A stretch of DNA of 12,722 nucleotides from CAZGVW01 sp964529265 (GTDB lineage: Bacteria; Planctomycetota; Phycisphaerae; Phycisphaerales; UBA1924): positions 1-12,722 of the forward strand of contig CAZGVW010000194.1 in assembly GCA_964529265.1 (NCBI GenBank), given 5' to 3'. This document shows positions 6,763 through 12,722 of this stretch, in pieces. A program made the translations under genes and the position numbers. How positions within the stretch are numbered: position 1 is the first letter of the stretch; each line of letters begins with the position of its first letter. The notes beneath the pieces are model-generated. The model worked only from the letters and a program-made list of their open reading frames with translations, did no database searches and had not been told where the DNA came from.

Positions 6763-7351
6763 TGTCGAGGCCGGGGATGGTCAGCTCGTTGTTGAGCCGC
6801 ATCGCCATCTCGGTGAGGAGCGCCGCCAGCGTGGCGCGGTCGGTCTTGTCGCTGCGGAGCTCGGTCGCTTCCCGCGTCAGCCGCGCCAGCACCTCGTCGA
6901 CTTTTTCGCGCAGGTCGTCCGACATCCGCTGCTGCAGCTCGAGGATCTGCTGCCGCAGCTCGCGCTGCACGCGCCCGATCTGATCGTCGAGCTGGCCGGT
7001 CTTCTTCTCGAACGCCATCGCGCTCTCGCGCGCCTCGCGCGACAGGTCCTTGGTCGCATTCGTCCGCTCGTCGTGCTCCGTCGTGATGCGATCGGCCAGC
7101 GACGCGACCTCCTGCTTCAGGAACTGCTCGAGCGCCGCGAGCCGCTTGCGCACGTCGTCCTTCAGCTCGCCGACTTCCTGTACGAGGCGCTCCTCGAGCC
7201 GCTGGAAGCGCCGCTCGTAGTCGCGCATCTGGCCGCCGAACAGGATGTCGCGGACCTTGTCGATGTTGCCGGCGCTGTCGTCCCCCTGCGCCCGGGTATC
7301 GATGGCGGAGGTCGCGGGCGGCGGCGGTGTGGCGGTGGTCTTGGTGTCCAT
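6746..7351 (-). CDS. Coiled-coil protein, first gene of the GTPase/OmpA operon
   Basis: The start is ATG 7351 (MDTKTTATPPPP), supported by AAGGAAG 7 bases upstream; a longer frame reaching 7567 runs through the decayed permease region and lacks support. The 201-residue product has a short Pro/Thr-rich N-terminus, then the block KVRDILFGGQMRDYERRFQR (about 34-53), followed by nearly continuous heptad-rich helix to about residue 165 (LEERL, LEQFLKQEVASL, LQQRMSDDL), and a short C-terminal helix LTEMAMRLNNEL. It has no signal peptide or membrane segment, so it is probably a cytoplasmic scaffold. The stop overlaps the OmpA gene start by 17 bases, so they share one transcript. I recognise the DILFG/MRDYE block as a feature of proteins found beside OmpA/GTPase genes, but I know of no assigned function. 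Confidence 0.88.
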   Translation of the reverse strand: MDTKTTATPPPPATSAIDTRAQGDDSAGNIDKVRDILFGGQMRDYERRFQRLEERLVQEVGELKDDVRKRLAALEQFLKQEVASLADRITTEHDERTNATKDLSREARESAMAFEKKTGQLDDQIGRVQRELRQQILELQQRMSDDLREKVDEVLARLTREATELRSDKTDRATLAALLTEMAMRLNNELTIPGLDNGRHG

Positions 7352-7358
7352 GGCGTGT

Positions 7359-7365
7359 CTTCCTT
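7359..7365 (-). promoter_or_regulatory. Shine-Dalgarno that sets the coiled-coil gene start
   Basis: On the - strand this reads AAGGAAG, 7 bases before ATG 7351. It favours the 201-residue form over a 273-residue frame that would begin at 7567. Confidence 0.7.
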
Positions 7366-7420
7366 CCCGCGCTGACGGCATCACGCGCGATGCGCGTCGA
7401 AGGACGCGGCCCCGGAGCCG

Positions 7421-7657
7421 GAAGCCTACCATGCGACCGTCGTCGTTTGCCTCGGGTTGGGGCTGACCGTCACCGTCGCGGTCTTTTCGTTTCTGACGTC
7501 GCTTCTCTACGGCGACATGCCGGGCATTCGCGACCGCACGTCGCTCGTGCGCCTGTTCATCGGCCACGAGATCCGCGCCGAGCCGCTGCTGAGGGCGGAA
7601 GAGGCGCCCTTGCTTCCAGCATCAGCGCCCGTGCCTCCAGGCGAAGCCTGTTCTTGA
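7421..7657 (+). pseudogene. Decayed N-terminal fragment of an ADOP-type permease
   Basis: The + strand frame reads EAYHATVVVCLGLGLTVTVA, then a membrane segment and SLLYGDMPGIRDRTSLVRLF and IGHE (to about 7570). This is the first transmembrane helix and following loop of an acidobacterial MacB/FtsX permease. After that the frame drifts into unrelated Ala/Pro-rich sequence and stops at 7657. No usable start, later domain or FtsX repeat remains, so this is a relic. It is convergent with the intact permease at 7671-10058, but its sequence is of a different subtype (YHATVVV versus LVAITIV), so it is not a simple duplicate of that gene's end. It occupies most of the 319-base gap between 7351 and 7671. 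Confidence 0.65.
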
Positions 7658-7670
7658 CGGCGACGCCTCG

Positions 7671-10058
7671 TCAGTTCTCCCTGAGCGCCGCGATCGGATC
7701 GATCCTCGCCGCTCGCCGGGCGGGCAGCCACGCCGCCACCAGGCAGGCGAGCACGATGCAGAGCGTGCTGCCGGCGTAGGCGACGGGATCGAACACGTGC
7801 ACGACACCGGCGGTCATTGACGCCAGCGGCGTCGCACGCAGGACCAGCGTCAGTGCCGCCGCCAGCCCGCCGCCGCACGCGAGACCGAGCGCGACCAGCC
7901 CGAGCACTCGCGACAGCACGAGTCCGGTGACGCTCCGCGATGTGGCGCCGAGCGCCAGGCGGACCCCGAGCTCCTTGCGCCGCTGCTCCACGACGAACGA
8001 GAGCACGCTGAAGAGGCCGGACAACGTGAACGCGAGCGCCAGTCCGGCGAGCACGACTGCGATCCAGAAGGCGAGTCCGAGCAGATAGATCTCGATCCGC
8101 GACTGACCGCGCAGCGTGGCGATGTCGTCGAGCGCCGGATCGACCGCGGTCAGTCGATCGAAGAGCGCCAGGCGGACCTGATCCGGGTTCCCGCGGACGC
8201 GCAGCGTGAGATCGGTTCCCGTCGCGTCTGCACTGGTTGGCAGGTACACGCCGGCACGCGGCCAGTCGCCGAATCGCGATCCCGGCACATCGCGCGCGAT
8301 GCCGATCACCGTGACTGCTCGCACCTGTCCGGCGGCCATCTCCAGCTGCAGCGTCTCACCCAGCGGCGACTGACCTGGCCACAGCTCACGCGCGGCAGTC
8401 TCGGAAATCACAACCACGCCTGCGTCGACCGTCCGCTCGGACTGGTCGAAGCCGCGCCCTCTGATCACCGGAATGTCCACCACGTCGAAGTACTCATGCG
8501 AGATGAATCGGTAGCCGGCTGGAACCCGGCGCCCACCCACCGTTGCGAATGCGGGCCGCGGTGATCCGAGCGCACCCGGCTGCGATGCGGCCATCCCCGC
8601 CACCGACGGATCGGTCCGCAGCGCACCGACCACGGCGGCGCGAGAGGACTCGGTCGCTACGGCGACGCTGATCGTGTCCGTCGTGCGGATGCCGAGATCG
8701 ACTGCCGATGCCGCGATGGCGCTCCTCAGAAACACCGCCGCGCTAATGAGCAGCACCGCCGACGCGCAGACCTGCGCGCCGATCAGCAGGTTGCGCACAC
8801 GCCCGGGACGCGCATCTCTCCGTACCTCGCCGCGCATCGTCCGGACGAGGTCCAGCCGCGTGGTCTGCAGCGCGGGCGCCAGTCCGAAGAACAGCGTGGA
8901 CACGCACGCGCCCGCCACGAGGAACAGGACGACGCGCCAGTCCACAGGCGGCAAGGCGAGGCTGATCCCTTCGGCGATCTCGACGGGCAAGGCGGTGGTG
9001 GCGGCGTAGAACGCGCCGGCGAGCGTCACGCGAGAAACGATCAGACCAAGCGCCGCCGCGACCACCGCCAGCAGCAGGCTTTCGGTCACGAGCTGCCTCA
9101 CGATTCGCGATCGCGAGGCGCCGAGAGACAGCCGCGTGCCGATCTCACGCTGACGCGAAAGGCCGCGCGCGAGCTGCAGGTTCACGACGTTGGCGCAGCA
9201 GATCGCGAGAATCAGTCCGAACGCCACGAACAGCGGGGTGAAGATCAGGAAGACTTCGCCCATGTCGTTCGCCACCGTGCCGTTCCTCGGCTCGAGCCGA
9301 ATGGTCAGCGGACCGGTCAGCTGCGCCGGCGCGGGCCGTGCCGATGCCCAGGCGGTGAGCGCGCCGGCCGCGGCGTCGACCGAGACGTCCGGCTTCAACC
9401 GGCCGATGACGTCAACGGCGACATCGTGTTGTCTGCCGCGATACGCGGGGCGGAAGTGCGCGACCCGTGAGAGCGGCGCGAAGTAATCGGGTGTGCCGAT
9501 GCTGAGTCCTCGAAACCCCGGCGGCGCGACTCCGACGATGGCGAACGGCCGGCCATTGATCAGCACCGTGCGGCCGATGACGAGCGGATCGCTGTTGAAC
9601 CAGCGAGTCCAGCCCGTGTGGCTCAGCACGAGCACGTCCCGTGCTGCCTGCAACTCGTCGTCACCCGGCGCGAGCGGCCGGCCGAGCGGCGTGTTGACGC
9701 CGAGCATCTGGAAGAAGTTGCCGCTGACGAGCACACAGCTCATGGCCCGCCCGTCGATGCGCGTCCGGTTCCCTCGCAGCAACGCGATGACGTCGGTGAA
9801 CACGCTCGTCTCACGGCGCATCGCCTGGTATTCGGAGACGGTGAACGGGATGTGATCGTCGGCGCCGGGCTGCCGTGGCCGCTCGATGCCGGCCAGCGAG
9901 TCGGGATCGCGCACCGCATCGACGTGGAACAGCAGCGAGTTCAGCAGGGTGAAGACGACCGTGACCAGTCCGAGTCCCAGCGCGACGGTGGAAACGATGG
10001 TGATGGCCACAAGGGGCGCGCGGCGCCACCCGCGGAGCGCATCACGCAGATCGGGCAT
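7671..10058 (-). CDS. ADOP-type MacB/FtsX ABC transporter permease
   Basis: The 795-residue protein has the full double architecture of acidobacterial duplicated orphan permeases. It has an N-terminal helix (LVAITIVSTVALGLGLVTVV), a periplasmic MacB core with LVSGNFFQMLGVNTPLGRPL and IVGVAPPGFRG, and a first FtsX domain of three helices with the RQREIGTRLSLGASRSRIVR box at about residues 300-325. A second half repeats this: a short helix, a second core (ISHEYFDVVDIPVIRGRGF), and a second FtsX domain with VEQRRKELGVRLALGATSRS and the terminal PARRAARIDPIAALREN. Such proteins export substrates or act mechanically with a separate ATPase; no ATPase or PadR regulator, a common partner, is adjacent. 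It lacks the extra N-terminal prefix domain of longer ADOPs. The start is ATG 10058, with AGGA about 7 bases upstream. The substrate is unknown. Confidence 0.93.
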   Translation of the reverse strand: MPDLRDALRGWRRAPLVAITIVSTVALGLGLVTVVFTLLNSLLFHVDAVRDPDSLAGIERPRQPGADDHIPFTVSEYQAMRRETSVFTDVIALLRGNRTRIDGRAMSCVLVSGNFFQMLGVNTPLGRPLAPGDDELQAARDVLVLSHTGWTRWFNSDPLVIGRTVLINGRPFAIVGVAPPGFRGLSIGTPDYFAPLSRVAHFRPAYRGRQHDVAVDVIGRLKPDVSVDAAAGALTAWASARPAPAQLTGPLTIRLEPRNGTVANDMGEVFLIFTPLFVAFGLILAICCANVVNLQLARGLSRQREIGTRLSLGASRSRIVRQLVTESLLLAVVAAALGLIVSRVTLAGAFYAATTALPVEIAEGISLALPPVDWRVVLFLVAGACVSTLFFGLAPALQTTRLDLVRTMRGEVRRDARPGRVRNLLIGAQVCASAVLLISAAVFLRSAIAASAVDLGIRTTDTISVAVATESSRAAVVGALRTDPSVAGMAASQPGALGSPRPAFATVGGRRVPAGYRFISHEYFDVVDIPVIRGRGFDQSERTVDAGVVVISETAARELWPGQSPLGETLQLEMAAGQVRAVTVIGIARDVPGSRFGDWPRAGVYLPTSADATGTDLTLRVRGNPDQVRLALFDRLTAVDPALDDIATLRGQSRIEIYLLGLAFWIAVVLAGLALAFTLSGLFSVLSFVVEQRRKELGVRLALGATSRSVTGLVLSRVLGLVALGLACGGGLAAALTLVLRATPLASMTAGVVHVFDPVAYAGSTLCIVLACLVAAWLPARRAARIDPIAALREN

Positions 10059-10299
10059 GGCGCATCCTACGCCTATCGCTTGAAGGATTTAAGGCTGACG
10101 CTCAAGGGATGTGGCGCTGCCGCTGAGGGACCTGGCGCGCCAAGTCCTTCTGGCGAAGCTGTCACTCGGGCTCATGCGCGAGCGGCTCGAGCCGGATGAC
10201 GAGCCGGTCCGGAGTCATCTGGCGGCCGAGTGCGCCGACATCGAGGCGCTGCCGGACGCTTCTCGGAAAAAAGACACGTGACGATGTCATGATGGGTGC
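10059..10299. other. Gap between divergent permease and selenoprotein genes
   Basis: This 241-base gap should hold the promoters of both divergent genes; I could not pick convincing -35/-10 pairs. It contains one weak + strand ORF (10111-10281, listed separately). The opposite strand also has an open frame whose last part (DVGALGRQMTPDRLVIRLEP) could be a relic of a secreted-peptidase prodomain, so the stretch may be decayed coding sequence. No RNA gene is evident. Confidence 0.4.
10111..10281 (+). CDS. Possible small protein (56 aa) or coding relic
   Basis: From GTG 10111 the frame reads MALPLRDLARQVLLAKLSLG and continues through LMRERLEPDDEPVRSHLAAE to SRKKDT. It is predicted to be helical, and most third codon positions are G or C, as in neighbouring genes. 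There is no good Shine-Dalgarno, and I do not recognise a family. It ends 18 bases before the selenoprotein start and is in the same reading frame. It could equally be a leftover of a larger gene. Confidence 0.25.
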   Translation: MALPLRDLARQVLLAKLSLGLMRERLEPDDEPVRSHLAAECADIEALPDASRKKDT

Positions 10300-11322
10300 G
10301 TGAGACGGATGCGCAGAGGGTCGCCCGTCGCGTTGGTGCTGGTGCTGGCGGTGGCCGTGTGCGCGCAGACCGACGTCGCCAGGATCGGGCCGCAGGTTGG
10401 TCAGCCGGCGATCGATTTCCGGCTGATCGATCAGACCGGGCAGACGCAGTCGCTCGAGACGGTGGCCGGACCGAAGGGCACGATGCTGGTGTTCTTCCGG
10501 TCCGCCGACTGGTGACCGTACTGCCGCACGCAACTGGTCGAGTTGCAACGCAGCATCGAAGAGATCAGGAAACAGCAGCTGGGGCTGGCCGCGATCAGCT
10601 ACGACAGCGTGGAGACGCTGCGCGCCTTCGCGGACAAACACGGCATCACCTTCCCGCTCCTGTCGGACGCGGGGTCGAAGACGATCGACGCGTGGGGACT
10701 CCGCAATCGCGACGCGACCGGCCGCGCGTCCGGCGTGCCGCATCCCGGCACGTTCGTGATCGATCGCGGCGGGCGCGTCGTGTCGCGCGCGTTCGAGGCC
10801 GCCTACCAGGAGCGCGAGACCGCGGCCAGCATCCTGACGACGATCGACGCGGCTGCCGCCGGTCCGCCGGGATCGATCGAGGTCGCCGGCCGCCACCTTC
10901 GCGCCAGACTCAGTCTGTCCAACCGCACCGCGGCGCCGGGGCACCGCGTGACGCTCATCGCCGACGTCACGCCGGGTCCGAACATTCACGTGTACGCCCC
11001 CGAACAGCAGGGCTATCTGCCGATCGCGCTGGCGCTCGCCGCCTCGCCCGATTTCAAGGCGGCGGCGCCGCGCTTCCCGCCGTCGCGCGAGTATCTCTTC
11101 GTGCCCTTGAACGAGCGCGTCCAGGTGTTCGATCGGCCGTTCCGGATCCTGCAGGACGTCACGCTGGCGCTGACGCCGTCGCTCAGGCAGCGCGCCGTGG
11201 CGAACGAGACGGTGACCATCGCCGGCACGCTCGACTACCAGGCGTGCGACGACAAGGTGTGCTTCAAGCCGGAGACGATGCCGCTGACGTGGACGATCGG
11301 CTTGACCCCGATCGTCCGCTGA
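10300..11322 (+). CDS. Secreted selenoprotein: peroxiredoxin/thioredoxin-like domain (U-P-Y-C) fused to a DsbD-alpha-like domain, TGA = Sec72
   Basis: One frame runs from GTG 10300 to TGA 11320 with a single internal TGA at 10513-10515; read as selenocysteine it gives 340 residues. Residues 1-22 are a signal peptide (cleavage near AVCA). Residues 27-180 are an AhpC/TSA-type thioredoxin fold: VGQPAIDFRLIDQTGQ, MLVFFRSADW, then Sec72-Pro-Tyr-Cys75, RTQLVELQ, YDSVETLRAFADKHGITFPL, cis-Pro region GVPHPGTFVID. Related proteins have CPYC here, so Sec replaces the first redox Cys. Residues about 190-340 resemble the N-terminal DsbD domain (NIHVYAPE, PPSREYLFVPLNERVQVF, YQACDDKVCF with Cys316 and Cys321). 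It probably reduces peroxides or disulfides outside the cytoplasm, with the DsbD-like part relaying electrons. ATG 10309 is an alternative start. A hairpin fitting bSECIS follows the TGA. The alternative is a nonsense-mutated gene, less likely given the intact frame on both sides. Confidence 0.88.
10516..10553 (+). promoter_or_regulatory. Candidate bacterial SECIS element
   Basis: Immediately after the in-frame TGA (10513-10515), GCAACT (10530-10535) pairs perfectly with AGTTGC (10541-10546) around the five-base loop GGTCG (10536-10540). A lower stem can form between CTGC plus G (10521-10524, 10526) and CGCAG (10549-10553). Twenty bases separate the TGA from the loop, within the known spacing for bacterial SECIS. 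The loop's GGUC also occurs in the E. coli fdhF element, where I count 18 bases from UGA to GGUC. This is the binding site expected for SelB; folding was judged by eye. Confidence 0.75.
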
Positions 11323-11403
11323 GCCAGCGTCACGGAGTCACTCAGTGACAAGGCCAATCCCGGATCCCACTTGCGATGACGACGTCAACCCAAGCGCCGC
11401 TGC

Positions 11404-11841
11404 CTACTCGAGATCGGCGAACGGGTTCCGCACGCGAACCCCTCGAAGCGTCTGGCCGTCGGCGAGGTCTTCCGTCCAGAGCACATCGCACCCGGACTCG
11501 GCGGCAGCGAGCACGATCATCGCGTCCCAGAAGCCGATCTTCGCCTGCGCGTGCAGCCCGATCGCCGCCAGGACATCGTCGGCCGTGGGCGCGAAGACCC
11601 GCCACGCGGTGAGCTCGCGAATCCGTGAGGTCGCCTCGTCAACGGGTAATGGCGTAGCGACCTTCTTCGTGACGGTCACGAAGAACTCCTGGAGTACTTG
11701 GACGCTCACGCATCCGGTGTTGCTCTCCCAGAGCCGTTCGAGGAGCGCCTGCGCGGCTCGTCGTTTGGGTCCAGCCGAGGCATCGAAGGCGTAGACGAGG
11801 ACGTTGGCGTCCACGAACTCGCGTTGCGGGTCAGCGGTCAT
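11404..11841 (-). CDS. vapC: PIN-domain ribonuclease toxin (VapC family)
   Basis: The 145-residue protein is a typical PIN domain. It has FVDANVLVYAFD with Asp11, VLQEF with Glu52, KIGFWDAMIV with Asp106, and the C-terminal LWTEDLADG with Glu124/Asp125, giving the acidic metal-binding set expected of the nuclease. VapC toxins cleave RNA, often tRNA, when their antitoxin is degraded; the target here cannot be read from sequence. Its ATG at 11841 overlaps the end of the ribbon-helix-helix antitoxin gene by 11 bases, the usual antitoxin-first arrangement with coupled translation. Length and motifs look intact, so it should be active. Confidence 0.92.
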   Translation of the reverse strand: MTADPQREFVDANVLVYAFDASAGPKRRAAQALLERLWESNTGCVSVQVLQEFFVTVTKKVATPLPVDEATSRIRELTAWRVFAPTADDVLAAIGLHAQAKIGFWDAMIVLAAAESGCDVLWTEDLADGQTLRGVRVRNPFADLE

Positions 11842-12076
11842 GCAGCTCGTCGCGTGCCCAGGTCCGGCGTCCGCGCGTGCCGAGCGAGCGAGTGGAACGG
11901 AGGGCGGCCAGCGCGCGCTTTCGCGCCGCGGAATAGCGGCGGTCCTCGTCGGCCAGACGGTTCAGCGCCTCGGTCATCAGCGCCGAGACGGAGGTGTCGC
12001 GGTCCGCGGCGACACGCTTCACGCGCTTCAACAACGCCCGAGGCAGGCTCAAGGTGATGTTCTGGGTGTCCGCCAC
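11831..12076 (-). CDS. Ribbon-helix-helix (CopG-type) antitoxin
   Basis: The 81-residue protein begins NITLSLPRALLKRVKRVAAD, the beta strand and first helix of a CopG/RHH DNA-binding domain, followed by RDTSVSALMTEALNRLAD for the second helix. The C-terminal half (RRYSAARKRALAAL through RDELHDR) is basic and probably binds and masks the PIN toxin encoded directly downstream with an 11-base overlap. RHH antitoxins normally repress their own promoter as dimers. The start is GTG 12076 (no ATG is available); no Shine-Dalgarno precedes it, and a TACACT box lies only 7 bases upstream, which suggests a leaderless transcript. Confidence 0.88.
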   Translation of the reverse strand: MADTQNITLSLPRALLKRVKRVAADRDTSVSALMTEALNRLADEDRRYSAARKRALAALRSTRSLGTRGRRTWARDELHDR

Positions 12077-12083
12077 GTGAATC

Positions 12084-12089
12084 AGTGTA
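12084..12089 (-). promoter_or_regulatory. Candidate -10 box for a leaderless antitoxin-toxin transcript
   Basis: On the - strand this reads TACACT, separated from GTG 12076 by GATTCAC only. That is the spacing of a -10 element when transcription starts at or next to the start codon, and it fits the lack of a Shine-Dalgarno. No convincing -35 is seen. Confidence 0.35.
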
Positions 12090-12129
12090 GCACGAGAAAT
12101 CGTGGAGCCGTCATCGTGCCCGAGCTCCC

Positions 12130-12537
12130 TCAGGCGCCGGGATGCAGGACCGTCAAGCGCTGTGCCCGAGCGACCGACGCGAGCCGCTCGTCGTAGGTGA
12201 TGAACGCCTCCGGATGGTCGCCCATCGTCAGCGCCGTGGCCAGCTGAATGGCATCGCCGGTGCGCAGTGTGGGAGCTTTGAACGCCGACGCGTTCGCCAG
12301 CACCACAGCGTCAACTCGAATGAGGGTCAAGGCGGCGAACACGTTCTCCGCTCGTGTCCTGACGACGCGCGATGCACCGGCTCGCCACAGGGCGCGCTCC
12401 ACCTCGACGCGCGACAGCGCCGACGACACGCGATCCGGCCACCGCTCGAGTGCATCCAGCAGCGCTTGCGTTTCGGCTTCTGGAGCGATCAGCTTCACGA
12501 TTGCCGACGAGTCCAGGTAGACCGGCAGGAAGCTCAC
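12130..12537 (-). CDS. vapC: PIN-domain toxin, second VapC-family gene
   Basis: The 135-residue protein has the PIN signature: VYLDSSAIVKL with Asp9, SRVEVERAL with Glu45, LRTGDAIQLATAL with Asp95, and FITYDERLASVA with Asp116. It belongs to the shorter PIN subgroup often encoded with Phd/YefM-type antitoxins, unlike the PIN gene at 11404, and the two share little beyond motifs. The start is GTG 12537, which overlaps the TGA of the upstream gene as GTGA, so translation is coupled to the antitoxin. A 53-base gap separates its end from the RHH antitoxin start; that gap must hold the promoter of the next pair. Predicted to be an RNase; target unknown. Confidence 0.9.
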   Translation of the reverse strand: MSFLPVYLDSSAIVKLIAPEAETQALLDALERWPDRVSSALSRVEVERALWRAGASRVVRTRAENVFAALTLIRVDAVVLANASAFKAPTLRTGDAIQLATALTMGDHPEAFITYDERLASVARAQRLTVLHPGA

Positions 12538-12722
12538 AGGCGATCTTCGCGAACCTTCGCGAGCGCCCGGCTCAGCGGCTGCCGCGTTCTGGCGCGCGGG
12601 CGCCCCAGCGCGATCAGGTCGCGTTTGGGAGCGATGGCGCGGCCGCTGGCGACCAGGCGATCTACAGTGGAGGCGCGCGCATCGAGCGGAATCAGCAGCG
12701 CGACGTCGTGCCCGCGATCGGT
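12534..12722 (-). CDS. Phd/YefM-like antitoxin, N-terminus cut by window end
   Basis: Sixty-two codons and a TGA are visible, in a frame open to the right edge. The visible part reads DRGHDVALLIPLDARASTVD, then RLVASGRAIAPKRDLIALG, and ends SRALAKVREDRL. The G-x-x-VALLIPL strand followed by a disordered Pro/Arg-rich tail and a final REDR helix is the usual C-terminal half of Phd-type antitoxins that pair with PIN toxins. Its stop overlaps the PIN start (GTGA). The DNA-binding N-terminus lies outside, so the family call rests on the C-terminal half plus position. Confidence 0.75.
   Translation of the reverse strand, partial: TDRGHDVALLIPLDARASTVDRLVASGRAIAPKRDLIALGRPRARTRQPLSRALAKVREDRL

Noticed and set aside
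6746..7567. 273-residue form of the coiled-coil protein
   Set aside because: The first 72 residues are charged low-complexity sequence running through the permease relic; a good Shine-Dalgarno supports ATG 7351.
10513..10515. TGA as an ordinary nonsense mutation making a pseudogene
   Set aside because: The frame stays open and family-like for 268 codons after it, the TGA falls exactly on the catalytic Cys column, and a well-placed GGUC hairpin follows. It cannot be fully excluded without the genome's sel genes.
10162..10989. - strand ORF of 275 codons opposite the selenoprotein
   Set aside because: Most of it is antisense to a well-recognised redox protein and reads as a low-complexity Arg/His/Gln shadow. 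Only the end near 10162-10280 was kept as a weak note.
10543..11322. A separate 259-residue gene starting at TTG 10543
   Set aside because: It would lack the signal peptide and active site, has no ribosome binding site, and is the direct continuation of the frame before the TGA.
11337..11349. GTCACTCAGTGAC inverted repeat after the selenoprotein gene as a terminator
   Set aside because: The stem is only 5 bases with a 3-base loop and no T run follows, so it is too weak to call.
11663..11685. Perfect 11-1-11 palindrome (centre CGTGACGGTCACG)
   Set aside because: It encodes the EFFVTVTKK region conserved in PIN proteins; the symmetry is likely a by-product of codon choice.
1..12722. CRISPR array, tRNA, rRNA, intact insertion sequence or integrase
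   Set aside because: No regularly spaced array, cloverleaf, rRNA-like stretch or transposase gene was seen; the only repeats are the REP-like palindromes.

Overview
The window is GC-rich, gene-dense bacterial DNA that most resembles an Acidobacteriota genome, probably of the Vicinamibacteria type. This rests on family content, not on a marker gene: a Ser/Thr kinase fused to a PD40 propeller, an ADOP-type (Acidobacterial Duplicated Orphan Permease) MacB/FtsX permease, GTAG-headed REP-like palindromes, and several toxin-antitoxin pairs.

Layout, left to right. (1) Bases 1-2069, + strand: the 3' part of a membrane-anchored Ser/Thr protein kinase with a periplasmic PD40/TolB-like propeller. (2) 2073-2206: an intergenic cluster of REP-like palindromes ending just before a strong ribosome binding site. 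(3) 2219-2665, +: a SnoaL-like/NTF2-fold protein. (4) 2688-3839, +: a winged-helix HTH_42 protein with an AlkZ-type Q-x-Q motif; one REP palindrome lies in frame inside it, and its stop codon lies in another. (5) 3859-7351, - strand: a tight four-gene unit, in transcription order a coiled-coil protein, a roadblock-like/TM/OmpA protein, a Rab/Ras-like small GTPase, and a protein of unknown function. (6) 7421-7657, +: a decayed N-terminal fragment of a second ADOP permease. (7) 7671-10058, -: an intact ADOP permease. (8) 10059-10299: a gap with one weak small ORF. (9) 10300-11322, +: a secreted peroxiredoxin/thioredoxin-like protein fused to a DsbD-alpha-like domain. Its first redox-active Cys codon is replaced by an in-frame TGA, followed at the right distance by a GGUC-loop hairpin. 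I read it as a selenoprotein that standard ORF calling splits in two. (10) 11404-12076, -: a ribbon-helix-helix antitoxin and PIN toxin pair. (11) 12130-12722, -: a second PIN toxin with a Phd-like antitoxin cut by the window end.

How the parts may work together. The four-gene GTPase unit looks like an envelope-linked signalling module. The OmpA domain would bind peptidoglycan in the periplasm, while the cytoplasmic roadblock-like region would meet the GTPase; the coiled-coil and the 201-residue protein would be scaffold and effector. The selenoprotein would act in extracytoplasmic thiol/peroxide chemistry and needs selA/selB/selC/selD elsewhere in the genome. The REP elements link to coding in an unusual way: one palindrome carries the stop codons of two convergent genes, and another has been absorbed into a coding sequence.

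The two strongest findings are the UGA-recoded redox protein with its candidate bSECIS, and the GTPase/roadblock/OmpA cassette.
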